From positions 13,713,223-13,777,222 of the forward strand of contig NC_079432.1 of NCBI RefSeq assembly GCF_026213295.1: a DNA stretch of 64,000 bases. The letters are read 5' to 3'. Positions within the stretch are counted from its first letter, which is position 1. Each line of letters begins with the position of its first letter. The notes beneath the pieces were generated by a model. That model worked only from the letters and a program-made list of their open reading frames with translations, was not told the DNA's origin and made no database searches. A program made the translations under genes and the position numbers. Source of the DNA: Gadus chalcogrammus (lineage: Eukaryota; Chordata; Actinopteri; Gadiformes; Gadidae). Below are positions 13,576 to 27,862 of this stretch, piece after piece.

Positions 13576-13588
13576 GTTGCATGGCAAC
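13576..13588. promoter_or_regulatory. RFX X-box-like site
   Basis: GTTGCATGGCAAC is the palindromic RFX X-box with one base missing at its centre. It lies in the large dlgap2 intron. Function is inferred from the motif only. Confidence 0.35.
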
Positions 13589-16500
13589 CATACATAGCCA
13601 TCAAGGATTTAAATCAGTTACAATTATGCTATATGCACTTTGTTTTTATCCACTCTCAATCAAAGCATGATGCTGATGAGAAAAATCCATAACTGCTCAG
13701 TATCGTAGCAATGAACTTCACGTAAAATGTGGCCCCAAAATGTATTAATTAATTTTTTTACCGCAGTGTTGTCACAGACCTTCCGTCTCTTGCTCTTTCA
13801 ACCGGGGCCTTAAAAAATACCTTTGCCTCCATCTTTTGTCGTCAATTTGGTGGTTATCTCAGAACGTTTCCGAGTGTCCGTTCGCATGGCCTCTCTCTCT
13901 CCATCCATCCACCTACGCTCCACGTGTATACCAGGGGCTACGCTTACCATAGCTGTGGACTGGAACGGCCTGGGGGCCGGTGTGGAGCACTATCCTTGCT
14001 GGGCTCGAGATGGATGGACTGGGTGGATGGAGTGGGGATGGCTGAGGGGCGGCAGCAGGCGTGGACATGGGGGCTGACCATGTGACGCACGCACGCCTGC
14101 CGCCCCTACCTGTTGTGTAAATCCTAACCAGGCTTGATTGTGGTCGTCAAATTACTGCTTAGTAACCTGTGGCCTTTACTAATGATAACAATAGTTCGTA
14201 AAATAAGAAAACAATGCGTAATTATAAAGAGTCTTCAGAGAGAATTGTTTTCCCTTTCACCGATGTTAATATCTGAAAATAAAAGCGATCCTATTCGTAA
14301 CCTAGAGACAGTAATCCATGCTCTCAGGGTCTGCTGTTGCTCACTCCTGCTATCAATTAGGCCCGCATGCATTGGATAGTAGTCCTCATTACTGAGCCCT
14401 GGAGCCTTGCTGTCTCTACAGGATGTCAAATCACATGGGGTGTTCAGAAAAAAAAGAAAGAAAAATGGATGAATTGATGTTTTCCATTCAAAAAGCAGCT
14501 ATTATGCTACGCTGTACGGGAGCCTATGAAAGCACTGCGTGGAACGAGCTGTTGAATGAATGAGGTGATGGATGGGTGGATGATGGATGGCTGATTGGAC
14601 AGAGGACAAGGCGCGGGGCTGCTTGGGGCCAGACCTCGTGCTCTGTAGAGGGGCTGGGCCCCAGGAGGTGGCTGCGTCCCTCCAGGGACGGGGGTGCGGT
14701 ATACCGAGAATGTCGTTGTTCATAGCCACATACATATATACATACAGTGGTGATGCCCCCATGAATGCAAGGTGGATTAACCTCTCATGGATGGAAACCA
14801 AACAAAAACATCACAACAAACCGTTACAAATCAACGGGCCGAAAGAAGCAGTTTTGACAAATAGCGACGGGATATTCCTGGTCTTCCTGTATAGGCCTGT
14901 GATGTTGTCTCCTGAATTTTGCTCACAACGAGAGATATCCAAATTAGGGCAGACACAAACTAAAATCGACTCAATCCCTTGGTTTATAGAAAAAGAGAAA
15001 CAAAAATAAGATTGTTCCACTGGATGTTGTCTCTGATGGACACATATAATATATACACTGTCCAGCTAATATACTGGTTCTGTTACCTCTAAATTTATGA
15101 GGCAGCATACTGTTTTTCTTTACTTATGCGATGGTCAGAGCAGAGCATAAATAGCCTCAATATGCAGTCTTGGACATGAAGAAAACTGTTAGGCCAGTTT
15201 AAAAGCCCAAATCACGTCACAGCCAGCCCTTGTAAAACATCCCCTTTGCCCTGAACACAGAAAAGCAGGGGGAAGAGAGAAAATAACTAATGGGCCATTC
15301 TTTGATGAAGTAACAAAGTGCAAGACTTTGTGCTGAGATCTTCCACTCTATTAACAAGGTGTTTCAGTGAAAATCAGCCTCAATTAGCGGTGGTTGGTGG
15401 AGTGAGGCTGCTATTCTGATCATGACCCTTCCTGTCACATGGCGGGAGATCCAACATAAGAAATATATCTCATGCTGTGGTCTCATGATAGTGCTTGGAG
15501 GATTTAACCAAATATAAGTTAGAATGATTAAAAAGCAAGAGAGTGATCTTTTAAAAGAATACCATAATCGAAGTGAATAATTTAAAATAAACCAAATTAA
15601 ATAGATATAATAAATCAATAAGCAGTGTTACAGAATGTATACTGTGCATTTATCTCAGACTCTGTTGTGCAGAAGAGTTTTTAAATGATATTGAAAAAAT
15701 TATTGGACTTAAATAGCTATAACACAAAGAAAACAAAGCAAAGTAACTCATATCTAATCACTGCTGATAACTGTGGTATAAGGGGAATAAACCAGCCTAG
15801 GGTGACTTCGTTATTAGAGATATTTGAAAATATTAATGTTCATTATTTTCCAATAATGGCACACCCCTTTTTGAATTATTCCTTATATATGACCATCGTT
15901 CCAGACAACTGAGGAAGCTGGAAGTAGCAGCCTATGCAAAATCCTCAGAGTTACCTCCAATCAAAGAGTGACAACATTGTTGTTGCTGGTGTTCAGGTTG
16001 CAGCTAGCAGCTAGATTGTGCTTTATCAGAGGTATCTCAGAAGCATAACTCATTCAATAAGTTAGAGGTCACGTTGTAGGAAATAGTGTAGCACTATTTG
16101 TGTGCTATTTTGTGTCATTATAAAATAGAAGGATTCACTTCAGAGAATTTAAAGAAGTTATATCTTTAGAAATTGCCACTGCTCATGAATCAGCTTATGG
16201 CAGCGGCTCACCCAGTAATGGCTTTGCAGGTGGATTTCGACACAGATCAAACATTGGGTCAAATTAAGAAGGTTTCTAGCAGCAGACTTGAAGACACATA
16301 TATCGTGCAGCGTGCGCCCCCCATCTGCACCAGGGCTAAAACGTGCAACTACCAGGGCTTCGAAGGAACGCGAGGACTGACCCCGCTAGGACCCCCAACC
16401 CCCCACCACAACCGCCCTCCGCCTGTTACCAAGTCGGACCATGTCGGCGCATGGTGTGGTTTCGTTACATATTGTTATTTATTTATTTTTATTATATCTG

Positions 16501-19407
16501 CTAGTGTTATGTATTCCTTGTATTTTCTCTTTAATGTGCTCGTTATATGCATGGCCCATTTTTGCTTTCGTTTTGAGAAGTGGGCCCATCAGGTTTAGTA
16601 ATAGCCCAGACACAACAGCTGTTGTGCTTTTGTTTCAGGGATCACACCAAAAATATCTGTCTATATATTCTTCAGCAGGAGTTAAGGTAGGATGAGATTA
16701 CAGCAATTATTAAAAATGGAAGAACAAATAATAACCGATCAGGCAGTTGATAACTGAACTCTGCGCGTGTGGCGTTGTGTGTCCAACACAAGAACACACA
16801 GTTATTGTGTTAGGTGATATTGGGTTATATTTCACATCTAGCTATCAAGCCTAATCTCCTTCTATCTGGCAGTGTTGGGCCTGATGCTGTGGCTCTGTGG
16901 AACCCAGTCCGCAGAGCCCAAGGCTTTGCAGTCGCCTTTGCAGGCTTTTCATCTCGCCTTGTTTCTGCCTCGCACAGATGGGCGCCCAGGACCATTGTCA
17001 GGCGAGTTGCTTTCTGCACGGTTGCCAAAGATCCATAAAGTAGTGAGTTACGAAACAGCCTCACTAAAAGAAGCCTTTAAATATAAAAAACATGACCCCC
17101 GCCAGCCTCTTAATGACCTGTATCTGTCTTCACTGAAGGCGTAAGTTAGTTTGGAAACAACTAAATATTCTAGAATCCTCATGACCTGACCGGGTCTGAG
17201 GCATCCACAGGTTGATGGAACTAGACATGCCTCCGACTAGAGAGTCATCTCCTCTAAAACAAAGTGGAGCACATAACCAGTAGGGGAACACAAGCATCAG
17301 CTGTGGAACATCGTACAGACGTGGATGGTCTTCTGTAAGTTACTGTGAAGACCAGCACAAAAATATTTGAATAAATATATGTAGTTATTCTGCATATCTA
17401 TATTATGTCCTGTAATGTGCTGTGTGTTAACACAGATACACAGAAAGAGTCTTCACAATATTGTTAATATTTTCTACCATGTTTCTCTTACAAAATGTTA
17501 GCACAGTTCACGCACATGCAGTTTCTTGGCAGGGGACAGAGGGTCTAATATAATGTATTTAATGTATTCAGTGAAAAAACGGATGAAAACATTTACATGT
17601 GTATTTACATAATGTGCAGATATGACGGTGTGTGCGATTTGGGGATGCATTCCACTTGCGCTGAGTGGTATATGTAGATGAGTGAGGTCAAATGCATGGT
17701 ATGTGTTAACAACATAGAAAATAAGGATATATATATGTATATATAATAAAATGGTTCCCTACCAGACCTACCGTACACTCTACGCCCCCCCGCTAAGCTA
17801 CGGGCGCCTAAAACGAAAAAAGGGGGGAAAAAAACATACAACAAACAAATATAAAAAAACAAGAAAAGAAAGAAAAGCAATAATGGGTGATAAGCTTAGT
17901 ACAAAACCAATACATAGCTGGAAGATTAATTTAAGAAGAAATGTTTTGTCTGTGGAGTGTTTGAGCGGAAGAAATATTTGGTAGGAATATCGACAATATG
18001 GCAATTTTGGGATGAAACACAGGCCGAGATAATAAAAAAAGTTTCACTAACATCTTTGGCTGCCTCTGTAAAGCTATGACCCCCACTTCTAGCACTTTCA
18101 GTTATCAAAAACATTCTACAAATCTTTATCGTTTCATATCAATTTATGAAAAATACATAAGGCCAATAAACGTTTGAACTGAAAATTCACAGGAAACACC
18201 TCACAAAGAAAAATTATAATAATTATTACGAAAATATTCAAATGAAATCCGAATACCACAGGAAAAAATCAGGCAAAAGCTAATAAATGCAAGCTAAACG
18301 TTACATGTTTAAAAAGGATCCTTTATCATTTTTGACAAAATGTAATTCACCAAACATTGCAGTCTGAGATCCCTGAAAAATTGCAACATGATTGATGCAA
18401 AACATAGAGAAGCACATTTTGAAGATTCATTAAGTAAATACAGCAAGATAAATCTATTAAGGGGTAATCATAATAAAAAAAACTATGTTCAAGCATTGTA
18501 AACAAACTTAATTAAAATTATTTTGACATAATTTGTGCCTTAGTATTTATATTAGTTTCCTTCTTAATAACAAATTGATACATATAAGAGAACAGGCCAA
18601 TCAAACCACAGGGATAGCACCAAACAGGTGCTACAATGGCTGGCTGTGATTGGCTCACATTGAGCCAATCATAAAAAGCTGTTGCAGGAACCAGTGGTGT
18701 CATCTCCGAGGTTTGAACATAGCAGAGGTCAAAGGGGAAATTCATTTATGTATATAGTATTCATATCATGGAGATAGACGAAATGGACTCATGGTCAAGG
18801 AAGTATATTTGATAACCTCACCCATTTGGTATTTATTATGTTTTATATAATATATACATTTAATGTTATTTTTGCTAAAATATATCAAAGTCCCATTACT
18901 TTGCTACATCTAAGGGGAATGTTAATTTATTTGGACCTAAAATAAGTGATATGCTTTTGCTCAGTTTATTTAGGATTTCATTGCATAAAAAATGGAACTC
19001 AAGATATTTATAGTACTATTTTAAGTACTTTTGCTGGCAATATATGTAAACTGTATATCGTTTATATTACCACTTCAAATGGTCATGTTTTCTTGGGAAC
19101 TGAATGCCCAGATTACTGTTGTGAGACAGTCATCAACATCCTTGTTAACGTCCATTTTCTGTCAGTTAATTCTTATGTAATCATCTTATTGTTGCCTTGT
19201 CGTTACCATTAACAGCAACATAAATTGACAGTTTGATAAAAATGGATGGTTTAGATTATTTTTTTCCCTAAATCACATTATTGTTGGTAGTTGAGGTAAA
19301 TAATCCATGAATAAAATAAATATTCTGTATTATTTCCTGTATGATACGTTTCTGGCAGTGCCACGAAATAACCGCTTCCATTCAAAAATCCATTCAAAAA
19401 CCCAAAT

Positions 19408-19885
19408 CTACTAGCCTCGTCAGACCATCCAGATATTCAAGCTTGTGTTTCTCAATGAATATCAGTCTGGCCTTGGCTGGGCAACAAATTATTCCAAATC
19501 TCTGCAAAGCCCATAACACTCCAGTCAATCAGAATAACTAAGTGACTTTCTTGCACTCTTTGCTCTTGCCGAATCCGATAGGACGTAAAGCAACACACAT
19601 TTACCTAGAATGAAAACCCTTTTCCCGTTGTTATTTTGGACAGAAAGGTTTCGATTGCTCTTTTCATCGCTACACTTTACAACGGTGCAATTGTTTTTTT
19701 AAATGGCAGTTTGCAGCACTCCTAGTTCATCTAGAACCGAAGCCCCGCCCCCGTGCACTGATTGGCCCTACCTTTTTGTAATTTTTGAAAGAGGCTTTCA
19801 ACAGAATCAAGCCCTGCCTGACCTCCAGAGAGAAACAGAGCGTGAACTCACTGTGAGAGCAGGATGGTCTCATGAGGCTACCAGT
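19408..19885 (+). repeat. Dispersed repeat, copy 1
   Basis: This stretch resembles 42655-43165 in order and sequence. Shared blocks include TATTCAA..TGTGTTT..CAATGAA, AATAACTAAGT, CTCTT..CGAATCCG, CTGATTGG, GAGGCTTTCAAC and ATGGTCTCA. Divergence is substantial. The family is not recognised and no coding sequence is visible. Confidence 0.7.
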
Positions 19886-20559
19886 ACACCCGAGTCTCCA
19901 TCGTAAGCTTTGTCATGTAAAAAATGAGAACACAACTGACAACATGAAGATCAACCAACGCTCTGCTTTGTGCTACAGTACTATGCTGACAGGTTTCTCT
20001 CACTGAAACACAGACCGAATCTCAGAACCAGATTATCAAATGTTTCTGAAAAGAACAAGAAGTCAAAGAGTGACTTCCTAACTTGACCACATGTATGTGT
20101 TGGCTGAGATCCAATGGTCAAAATATAGTGTTCTGTCGTTCTCCAGATAAGATAACCTTAGGAGGGCAGCAAAAGTTTTCAAGTATCTAGTAACTCTTTA
20201 AGCATTGCCCCCGAGGCCCATGCAAAACAAAACCCACTGACGCTCTGAACACAACAGAAAAATGTGATACATCTCCAGTGTTGATGACTTTAAATATGAA
20301 TATATCACCATGAACAGCCAACACTGAGCGCTTGAAAACAATGTGACAGAGAACAAAGGACTTGCATAGAATGAATGAATGTACATCTTTTTGAAACCAC
20401 GATGATTTGCCAGTCTTCATTATGGATTGAGCACCTTTGAGTCTGCATTCCCAAGACACAGGGAAGGATGCAGGTAGGGAACGCCGCTGCACTTCCCTCT
20501 TAATCATTCAAAAAGGTGAATACGAATACAAGCTCTCCAAAAGGTTTATATGTCTGTAT

Positions 20560-20722
20560 TTATATATTTATATATGTATATATTTAAAATAGTTATAGGC
20601 TCATTTGCAAAAGGCTCTCACAGTCATTTGCCTCTTCATTATCAATATAATTATCATTCTAGGTATTATATATATATATATTATACAAATATATATATAT
20701 ATTTATATATATATATATATAT
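20560..20722. repeat. (TA)n-rich low-complexity patches
   Basis: ATATATATTTA-type runs flank about 70 bp of ordinary sequence. Confidence 0.85.
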
Positions 20723-21202
20723 TCTCTGTTAACTCTGCCTGTTAATACCAGGAAGATGGGCTGATGACCAAAGAAAACGTAGAACTGAATTGTTTTCATT
20801 CTACTGTGCAGAGATGCCAACGATTAGGTCAATCACCTAAGAAATGTCTTTTATAATAAACAGAACAAAACACTGAGAGAGAGGGGACCGCTGCCCAGAA
20901 GGAGCGGACGTCATCAAAGAGTGCCCACGGACAGCGGGCCTCTTTAACTCCTGCATTGCATGAGAGAGGCAAGCGACCGATCGCTCAGCACTCCACCTTG
21001 TTCAACCAATCACCGGACCGGACGTCTCGATTGAACATGAACAACTCCAATGAGGGTGTCTCTGTTTCGTTTTCGCTCTTTTCCTCTCTCTTTCACAGAT
21101 CTTTCCATGGGCGCACAGTCTTCTCCGTATATAAACATCTTCTTTTAAAAAGTGCCACGTTTCTCATCGTCTTTTGGTCGGCCGAAAGAATAGATAGGGA
21201 TG

Positions 21203-21241
21203 GGAGGGAGGGAGGGAGGGAGGGAGGGAGGGAGGGAGGGG
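21203..21241 (+). repeat. (GGGA)n microsatellite
   Basis: About nine GGGA units are present. A related GGGA/GGGG patch lies at 21713-21741. Confidence 0.9.
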
Positions 21242-23241
21242 TGAGAGATGACTCGCGTTCACTGACGACGTGAGGGAGGTCTCTCTCCTCCAGGTACGTT
21301 TAACAGCCGAGATCTCAGTCAGAGGGGCTCTGGTGGACGGGAGGAACCCCCTGTTCTGCGTGAACATCCACGGATCACCTTCTGAGAGAACCTGTGGTTC
21401 TGAGTGGTAAAGCTGGCCCCCCTCAGCTTCCATAGGGCCCCCCCCCAGGGAAGAACTTTGGTAGCGGCATGTTAACACGATAGGTGATGGTGGTGGTGGT
21501 GATGATGATGGGGGGTAAGGAAAATTAAGCAGGATGTGTGGTTGGGAGAAAGAGAGAAAGAAAGAAAGGGGGGTATAGGGTAGGGGTGGTGGGATTCAGA
21601 CTGCCCCTGTTTGCCTGCCTATTCTCTAGGATGAAAACACAAACTTTAAGCCATCACTAGTGAGGCGGTGTGAGTACATTCAGAGGTGCAGGGGCTGAGC
21701 ACCTCTGTGTGGGAGGGAGGGGGGGGGAGGGAGGGAGGGGAGGGCAGGCCCTCAGCAGATCTGATTGTCTACGTGTAGACCAGTGTTTCCATCCTGTTCT
21801 TTCAGCAGCGCTCCACCAGGGCCAGAAGAAGGGACCCACTGCGGCGGTTGTCTGGCGTCTATTTGCGGGGTCAGTGACATGAAAAGCCTGTTTCTAAAAG
21901 CATCCGGGACACACCAACGCAAGATGACCTTTGCTTGCTGCTGCACAATAAAACGATTTGGGAAACACTGGCAAGGACTATTTCTGAGTCAGACAAACTA
22001 TTCATATGAGTCTGACAAACTATTCCTATGAGGTGAATAAATTAATCAATAACCGCCAACCGAACAAATGGACCTCAAAGGTAGGACACCATGGAAAAAG
22101 TGCTAGGTTTGGTTTGGAACCACCATCAACCCTAGTTATTTGCCCTCCCGGTCATGTCAGAACACAGTATGGTTATAGTTTGCAAACAGTACAAGTATTG
22201 AATATAGGTTTTCTCTATATACAAAAATGATACATCTATATACACATCGGTAAAATCCCAACATGAATGCAGAGCTTTGTGCAAGGAATGAATTGAAGCC
22301 AATACATTCATAATGGATGATCTATCTTAGACTTAACTATTGGTTCTATTTTCTATCAACTTTGTAAACCCTTTAACAGTCCTGATCAACTGTAAACATT
22401 TTATCAGGGGACTGTAAGAGTCCACTGAGTAGAAACTATATCCTTGATCCCTAGTCACTAATAAAAAAAGATGCTTTATGCGGTTTAGTTGGGATTGTTG
22501 ATCAAAACTGTGTTTATATTTGCGCTGTGACATTACAGCAGATGGGGGGGTAAAAAAAGTTTCCCTTTTTTTATAGAACTCGGTTCAAAAGGCAATGGTA
22601 AAGGAATGCTTTGATCGGGATGTAAACAGAACAGTTGCAACGCAATATGGTAAAAGTCACACATGTATGTTCTTCAAAAAAGAAACCAACACTAGGATTA
22701 TCTTAAAGTTATTCACAGTATTTTCTCAGTCTGCTCAGGTGCTTAATATAACGTTTCCATTCAAAGAGAAACTGGAATGAATGTGAGCTAGAGAGACAGA
22801 ACTACTTTAGAAGGTTTGACATTTCAACCGATTGTGTATCGAGGCTAACAGAACCTTACCGTTTACAATGGTGGAGTTTACACCACTTTACCTAACATTG
22901 GATTAGCTCATCAAAAAGGTTTTGTATCTTCCTTTGTGACAAAGATATGCTAAACTAGTTGGCACTTAAGGATCACGGCATCTGTCATTCTCTTCCACAC
23001 TCCTCTGTCACGTCATTCTGAACTTGATCAAAGCGTGCCTCCTGCTCTGAAGATAAGGCCCTAGACACCTTCGCATTGCACTTGTACTTTCTGGTTGTAA
23101 GACTGTGTACATAAGAGTAAAGGGACATCAAGCAAACTGCACTGTTCTGCCTTTTCTCAGCCAACCCAGGGCCTCCCTTCCAAGATCCCTGGTGAACACA
23201 TGTGTGTGTGTGTGTGTGAACAGTGTGTAGAATGGGAATGA

Positions 23242-24074
23242 TCAGAAAGACATAGACAGGTATGACATTGGCCCACTGGTGTACTTCCGACTCCACAGTT
23301 CCAGACTTGCGCTCCGGTGGCCGCTGCTGGTGTCCGCTTGCTTGCGGGGCTTCGGTTGCTTGCTGATCTCCCAGGTGAAGTCCTCCATGGGCCGCGGGCT
23401 GGCCGGGCTGCTGGAGCCCTCCGGCGACACGTCCGGGGTGCCCTCGATGATCTCGATGCGGGGCGGGTCCATGAGGTCCATGATGCTGAAGGCCGACGGC
23501 TCGGGCTGGCACATCACCGACTTGTCCTCCGTGTTCTGCCGCCGGGGCCAGCTGCTCCCGGCCTGGATGCCCACGGACACGCGGTCGTCCGTCTGCGTGG
23601 TGCTGTCGCTGCCGCTCTCCCGGCACAGCGTCCACATGTTGTAGCACTGCGTGAAGTTGAAGAAGTTGCTGTTGAAGGTCTTGAGCTCGCCGCACACGTC
23701 GCGCCGCAGCTCCGCCAGCTCGTAGCGCATGGCCGAGATCTCGTCCTTCCACTGCGAGTTGAAGGCGGCCACCATGTTGGCCGACTCCTTGAAGGCCTGG
23801 ATGGCCTGCGGCGGCACCGCGGCCGCCTCGGCCGAGGAGGCGGTCGAGCGTCGTGGGAGCGGGTGCGGGGGCGCGGGCGCCCGGTAGGAGGGCGGGGAGG
23901 TGGGCGGCACGGAGGTGGCCGTGACGGTGGAGCTAGTGCTGTGGTGGCTGCGGGCGGCCGCCGTCTCCCTCTCCAGCCGCTCCAGCTCCACATAGGCGGA
24001 GGAGCTGGCCCCGTCATCGTCCTCGATCATGTCCTCATTGAGCAACGAAGTGCCATCCAGACCATCATATCCCT
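23242..24074 (-). CDS. Large open terminal exon, possible alternative 3' end of dlgap2
   Basis: After acceptor TCTCTTGCAG the frame stays open for 833 nt and ends at a TGA at 23242-23244. It enters in the phase that exon D leaves, so a join would read RSTT-E-GYDGLDG. The product has an acidic start (LLNEDMIEDDDG), a Ser/Thr/Pro-rich stretch, a probable helix (FNSQWKDEISAMRYELAELR), then SDSTTQTDDR and VSVGIQAG, then a Pro/Ser-rich tail. STTQTD and SVGIQA resemble the TQT and GIQV sites by which GKAP/DLGAP1 binds dynein light chain LC8; that match is an inference. I do not recognise the protein as any known family. GC-rich third positions match the dlgap2 exons. It could instead be the last exon of an unrelated interleaved gene. 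Confidence 0.6.
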
Positions 24075-27000
24075 CTGCAAGAGAGGGGTGGATACGCAAG
24101 CACAGGGACATTCAACACGGAGGAGGAACAGCTGGGGGGGGGTCGTGGACTTAAGAGAGGATGCTGAGCCGGGAACGTCGAACACACATCCATGGAAAAC
24201 ATACAGCGTGTGAGTCGGGGATCAGATGCAAACCCGTCCCTGATTGGCGGACCGGGGTTTCGGGAGGTGGATCTGAGTTACGAAAGCGTCTCCCTGTAGA
24301 GTGTGGATGTGTGTGTGGATGTGCGATGCTGTACTTGCCACAGGTACTTGAGCTCAACCCTTCCAATGGCGTACTTAAAAGACGAATATCGCTTGAGAGA
24401 AGGTTACCATCTGAAGCTCTTAAATAAACCCACATTTAGAACCACAATGTGATACTGTGTAGGTGGTCGTGAAAGGGGTGGGGTTACGTAATCAAGACTT
24501 TATGTGTTTTGGGTTTTAACTTTGCTTGAACGATCTTAAGGGCTAGAGGGCTGTCTCAAGGGAAAGCACATTGTTTAACTCCTATCCGTAGCGCAATACT
24601 CTGTGAGTGCCATACTAAATCTCTTCACCGGACTCACATACAGTAGGCTTTCCAAGGTGATTTTACACTGCCTTCTCAAGAATCTCAGAAAATGCCAACC
24701 CTCTTTCCATCTTTTCACTGCACCGCACCGTGTGAACTGGAATTACACGTTATCATCCATAATTTTTGTAAAATTTGAAATTCAATTTATTGGTTTTTAG
24801 GACTCAGCACTCTCAAAACATCTTTCAAAGTACTGCTTTTGTTGTGCAAAGGAAAAGATGTAAAGGGAATAACATAAAAAAAGAGAGAAATCACACGACA
24901 TTGGGCCGAGAAGCAGATATGAACCCTATTGAACATATCGGGACCAGTGCCACAAGGCTAACTGGCCCAGGTGGAGAAGTCCAGTGGAAGGGGGAACCTC
25001 CGCACTGGCTGAACCAGGGAGAGGCTGCAATCCCACAGTCAAAGACGGCTGACAGACTTTAATGTCAAGGGCTTGGACTCTGCCACACGTGATCTTTTCT
25101 TGAATATATATATATATGGAGTCAATGGAGTTAGAGAAAAAAAAAGTACAAAACAGGTACAAGTGGACACACGCTGCTCTCACAAATGATTGGAGACAGT
25201 GGCGATGCAGTAACATTTAGTGCTATCTTAAATGGTTGCGATATGAAAACATTACGGAAAAAAACCAGGCCAGTGTGGACTATGCCATACATTTACACTG
25301 ATAAGGTGGTCTTAGCACATTTAAAATAGAGACACTGACGGCACACAACTCACAGAAGTCAGAATTAGCATGGGCACTGCAATGTTATCAATATTCCCGC
25401 CAAACGCCTGGCAAAGACTGATTATCAGCAAATGAGTTCAACGGCAGGTTAACGCCTCTGAGTTCTGTGAGTCGTTTGGAGAAGTTAACTGGCGTACTTT
25501 CTACAATCTATCATTGGTTTTTTTAAACTGGGTTTACTGAGAAGGCAGTGCAAAAACACACATATACATAGATATATGTATGCGTGTCAACATTAAAAAT
25601 ACCTGCGACCATCATCACTGACGCCTCCAGCTGTTCTTTTCCCCTGGTTATCCTTCAAGAGACGACGGCTCAAATGGAGAGGGGCCCGCTGCTCGTCTGC
25701 CCTACGGGGGGGCTCCACAGACCCCCTCCCCCACTCCACGGCGCCCCCTAGCCTCTCATTTGGTCGGTAAGGCCACTTTAACAAGCGCGTCTTAACTAGA
25801 GGACTACGATACAAATACTGTTTTAAGGGGATTGATCGGAGAGCCTCAGCCGATATTTGGCTTGACTCTCTCTTTGTTGTTCTATTTTAGGCCACTATTC
25901 ACTCAAATCATTTCAAAGAGGAGAACCAACGATGTAACCAGATACTATTGGAAGAAAAAAAAAAAAAAAGCCCCAATGTTTCTGCCCATGGCTGCTAAAC
26001 TGTGATAGAAGAATGCGGCCAATCATAGAATGGACGATAAAGTTATTGTTTTGGGTTTTCTTGTCGCTATTGCAAGCCCTCCTGGAGCAGACAGAAGGGA
26101 CGCAGGGTGGTCTATTGGGTGAGTAGAGGGTCAGCAGTTGAGACGGTGGGATTGGAAGACACTCCTTTATCCTCAGCACTTCTGTCACTTTGTTGCATTC
26201 GTGGATGGAAACCCAATCAAGCATGAGAGGATTACGAAAGAAAACAAAACAAAAAAATGTCCAAATAGAACAAGTATACAAATTGAAGAAAACGTTCAAA
26301 TGTCTCTTCTTATCAAATGACAGCATCAACAAGTGCAAGAGAACCTTGAACAATTCAAATCCATTTTCTTTAAAAAAAAAGAAGAAACCAAACAAAAACT
26401 GAATCCTAATAAGTGAAAGTGTTTCAATAGGGTTCATAGCTTTACTCTTGCAGGCAAACACCAAATGCACTGACGGTAAGGTAGTTTTTCTGAATGGGTT
26501 CTGCTTGCACAAAGAACCTGATGATTTTAAGGGTTTATATTGTGAGTACTGTGTCACAGAAAACATGCCCCGTTGGTAGCAGTGTGGAGAACAGAGGTCG
26601 GAATGCCTTCAGTTTGATAAAAAAAAATAATTTGCATTGTAACGCATTGTTTGTATATTTGTCCTTCTAAATATTTTACTTCAGCAATTCACATGAAAGA
26701 GAATTCGAAAGGTTCTTTCGATTTCGTTTTTTGAAGACACTGCTAATACGCATAACCATTTTATGCGACACAACACAGCAATGTTGCCAAAAAACAAGTT
26801 ATGAGAAAGGTAACTAATGTTTTGTCATCTCCATTACGGAACAGTTCCTTTGTGCAACCAGCATATGTCGATACTCTAATGCTGTTGACTTACCTTGCAA
26901 TGGTTACATGTTATTACTATTGCTAAATATTTATATATATAAATATCTAGATATATACATATCTATATACATATATATATATACATGTACCCTATGATTA

Positions 27001-27642
27001 ATTTTCACTATGTAAGTTTTGAATGCATGCTTTTTTTTTAATGCATGGGCATCGACAGAGTACTAGCTGGTATGATCAGTTCATTGTGGCACCACCCCTC
27101 CCTTCAAACCTTGCCCCACAACACATATATATATGTACAGCATCATGTATCTAGAACAACACAGCTGGAGTTTGGACATGCTCAGAGTACTTTCTGCCTA
27201 GCCATGCCATGTGGTGTGTCAGTGCTGGCGGTCCGTGTGATGTGCAGAGCTGTGGGAGTGGCCTTGAGACCCCCCCCCACCACCCCACCCTTATGTAGCC
27301 TCCAGCTTGGCACCACGTGTAAAGCGACGGATCGGAAAGCTGGACTAATGATGCGTGGATCGTGCAAAGAGACAGGGGCGGACGGACACTAGAGGCAAGA
27401 ACTAAAACAAACAAACACACAAACACACACACACCCACAATTATCGCATCAAAGCTTTCGAAATGAACAAAACAATAAAGGAAAGATGACTGGAACCATT
27501 TAGCATATGGCTTCAGCTCAAGGGTCCCCCACTGTACATATGTAGGTATGTTAGGTATGTGCGCATGTTTTGGATGTATGACGATATGCAGCCTAAAACC
27601 CCCTCTTGCGTCTTGGGGTGGGGGAGGGATTTATTTTTTTAC

Positions 27643-27862
27643 CTGTTGTGGATCTGAGAGTTGAAGTGACAGTGGAGGATGTCATTGAAGGCAAGCAGTC
27701 GTCGTCTTGGGAATAACCGGCCTGAATTGCACGGAGGTAACTGTGGCTTCGAGTGCGGAATGAGCCAGGCAGGTCCAAGGCCTCCATGGCCTGGGATTCT
27801 ACTTCACTAAAAACGGACTCGCAAACTGACTCAAACTGGCCATTGACCTCAGTCTCACTCAC
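27643..27862 (-). CDS. dlgap2: dlgap2 exon D: third GK-binding-type repeat
   Basis: The exon is 220 nt: 73 codons plus one base. It reads VSETEVNGQFESVCESVFSE, an acidic conserved block of DLGAP proteins, followed by FRTRSHSYLRAIQAGYSQDD, another GK-binding-type repeat. The acceptor is TTTTTGTCTCTCAG and the donor ACAG/GTAAAA, leaving a single G to begin the next codon. Three downstream acceptors accept this phase: exon E and the two candidate exons at 24074 and 11976. Confidence 0.95.

Noticed and set aside
16173..16598. 141-codon plus-strand frame
   Set aside because: No family resemblance, repetitive hydrophobic end, and it sits inside a dlgap2 intron with no splice support.
23317..24213. 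298-codon frame on the plus strand and a second minus-strand frame at 22985-23752
   Set aside because: Both are shadows of the GC-rich terminal exon; they lack splice-site agreement, and the chosen minus frame starts exactly at an acceptor.
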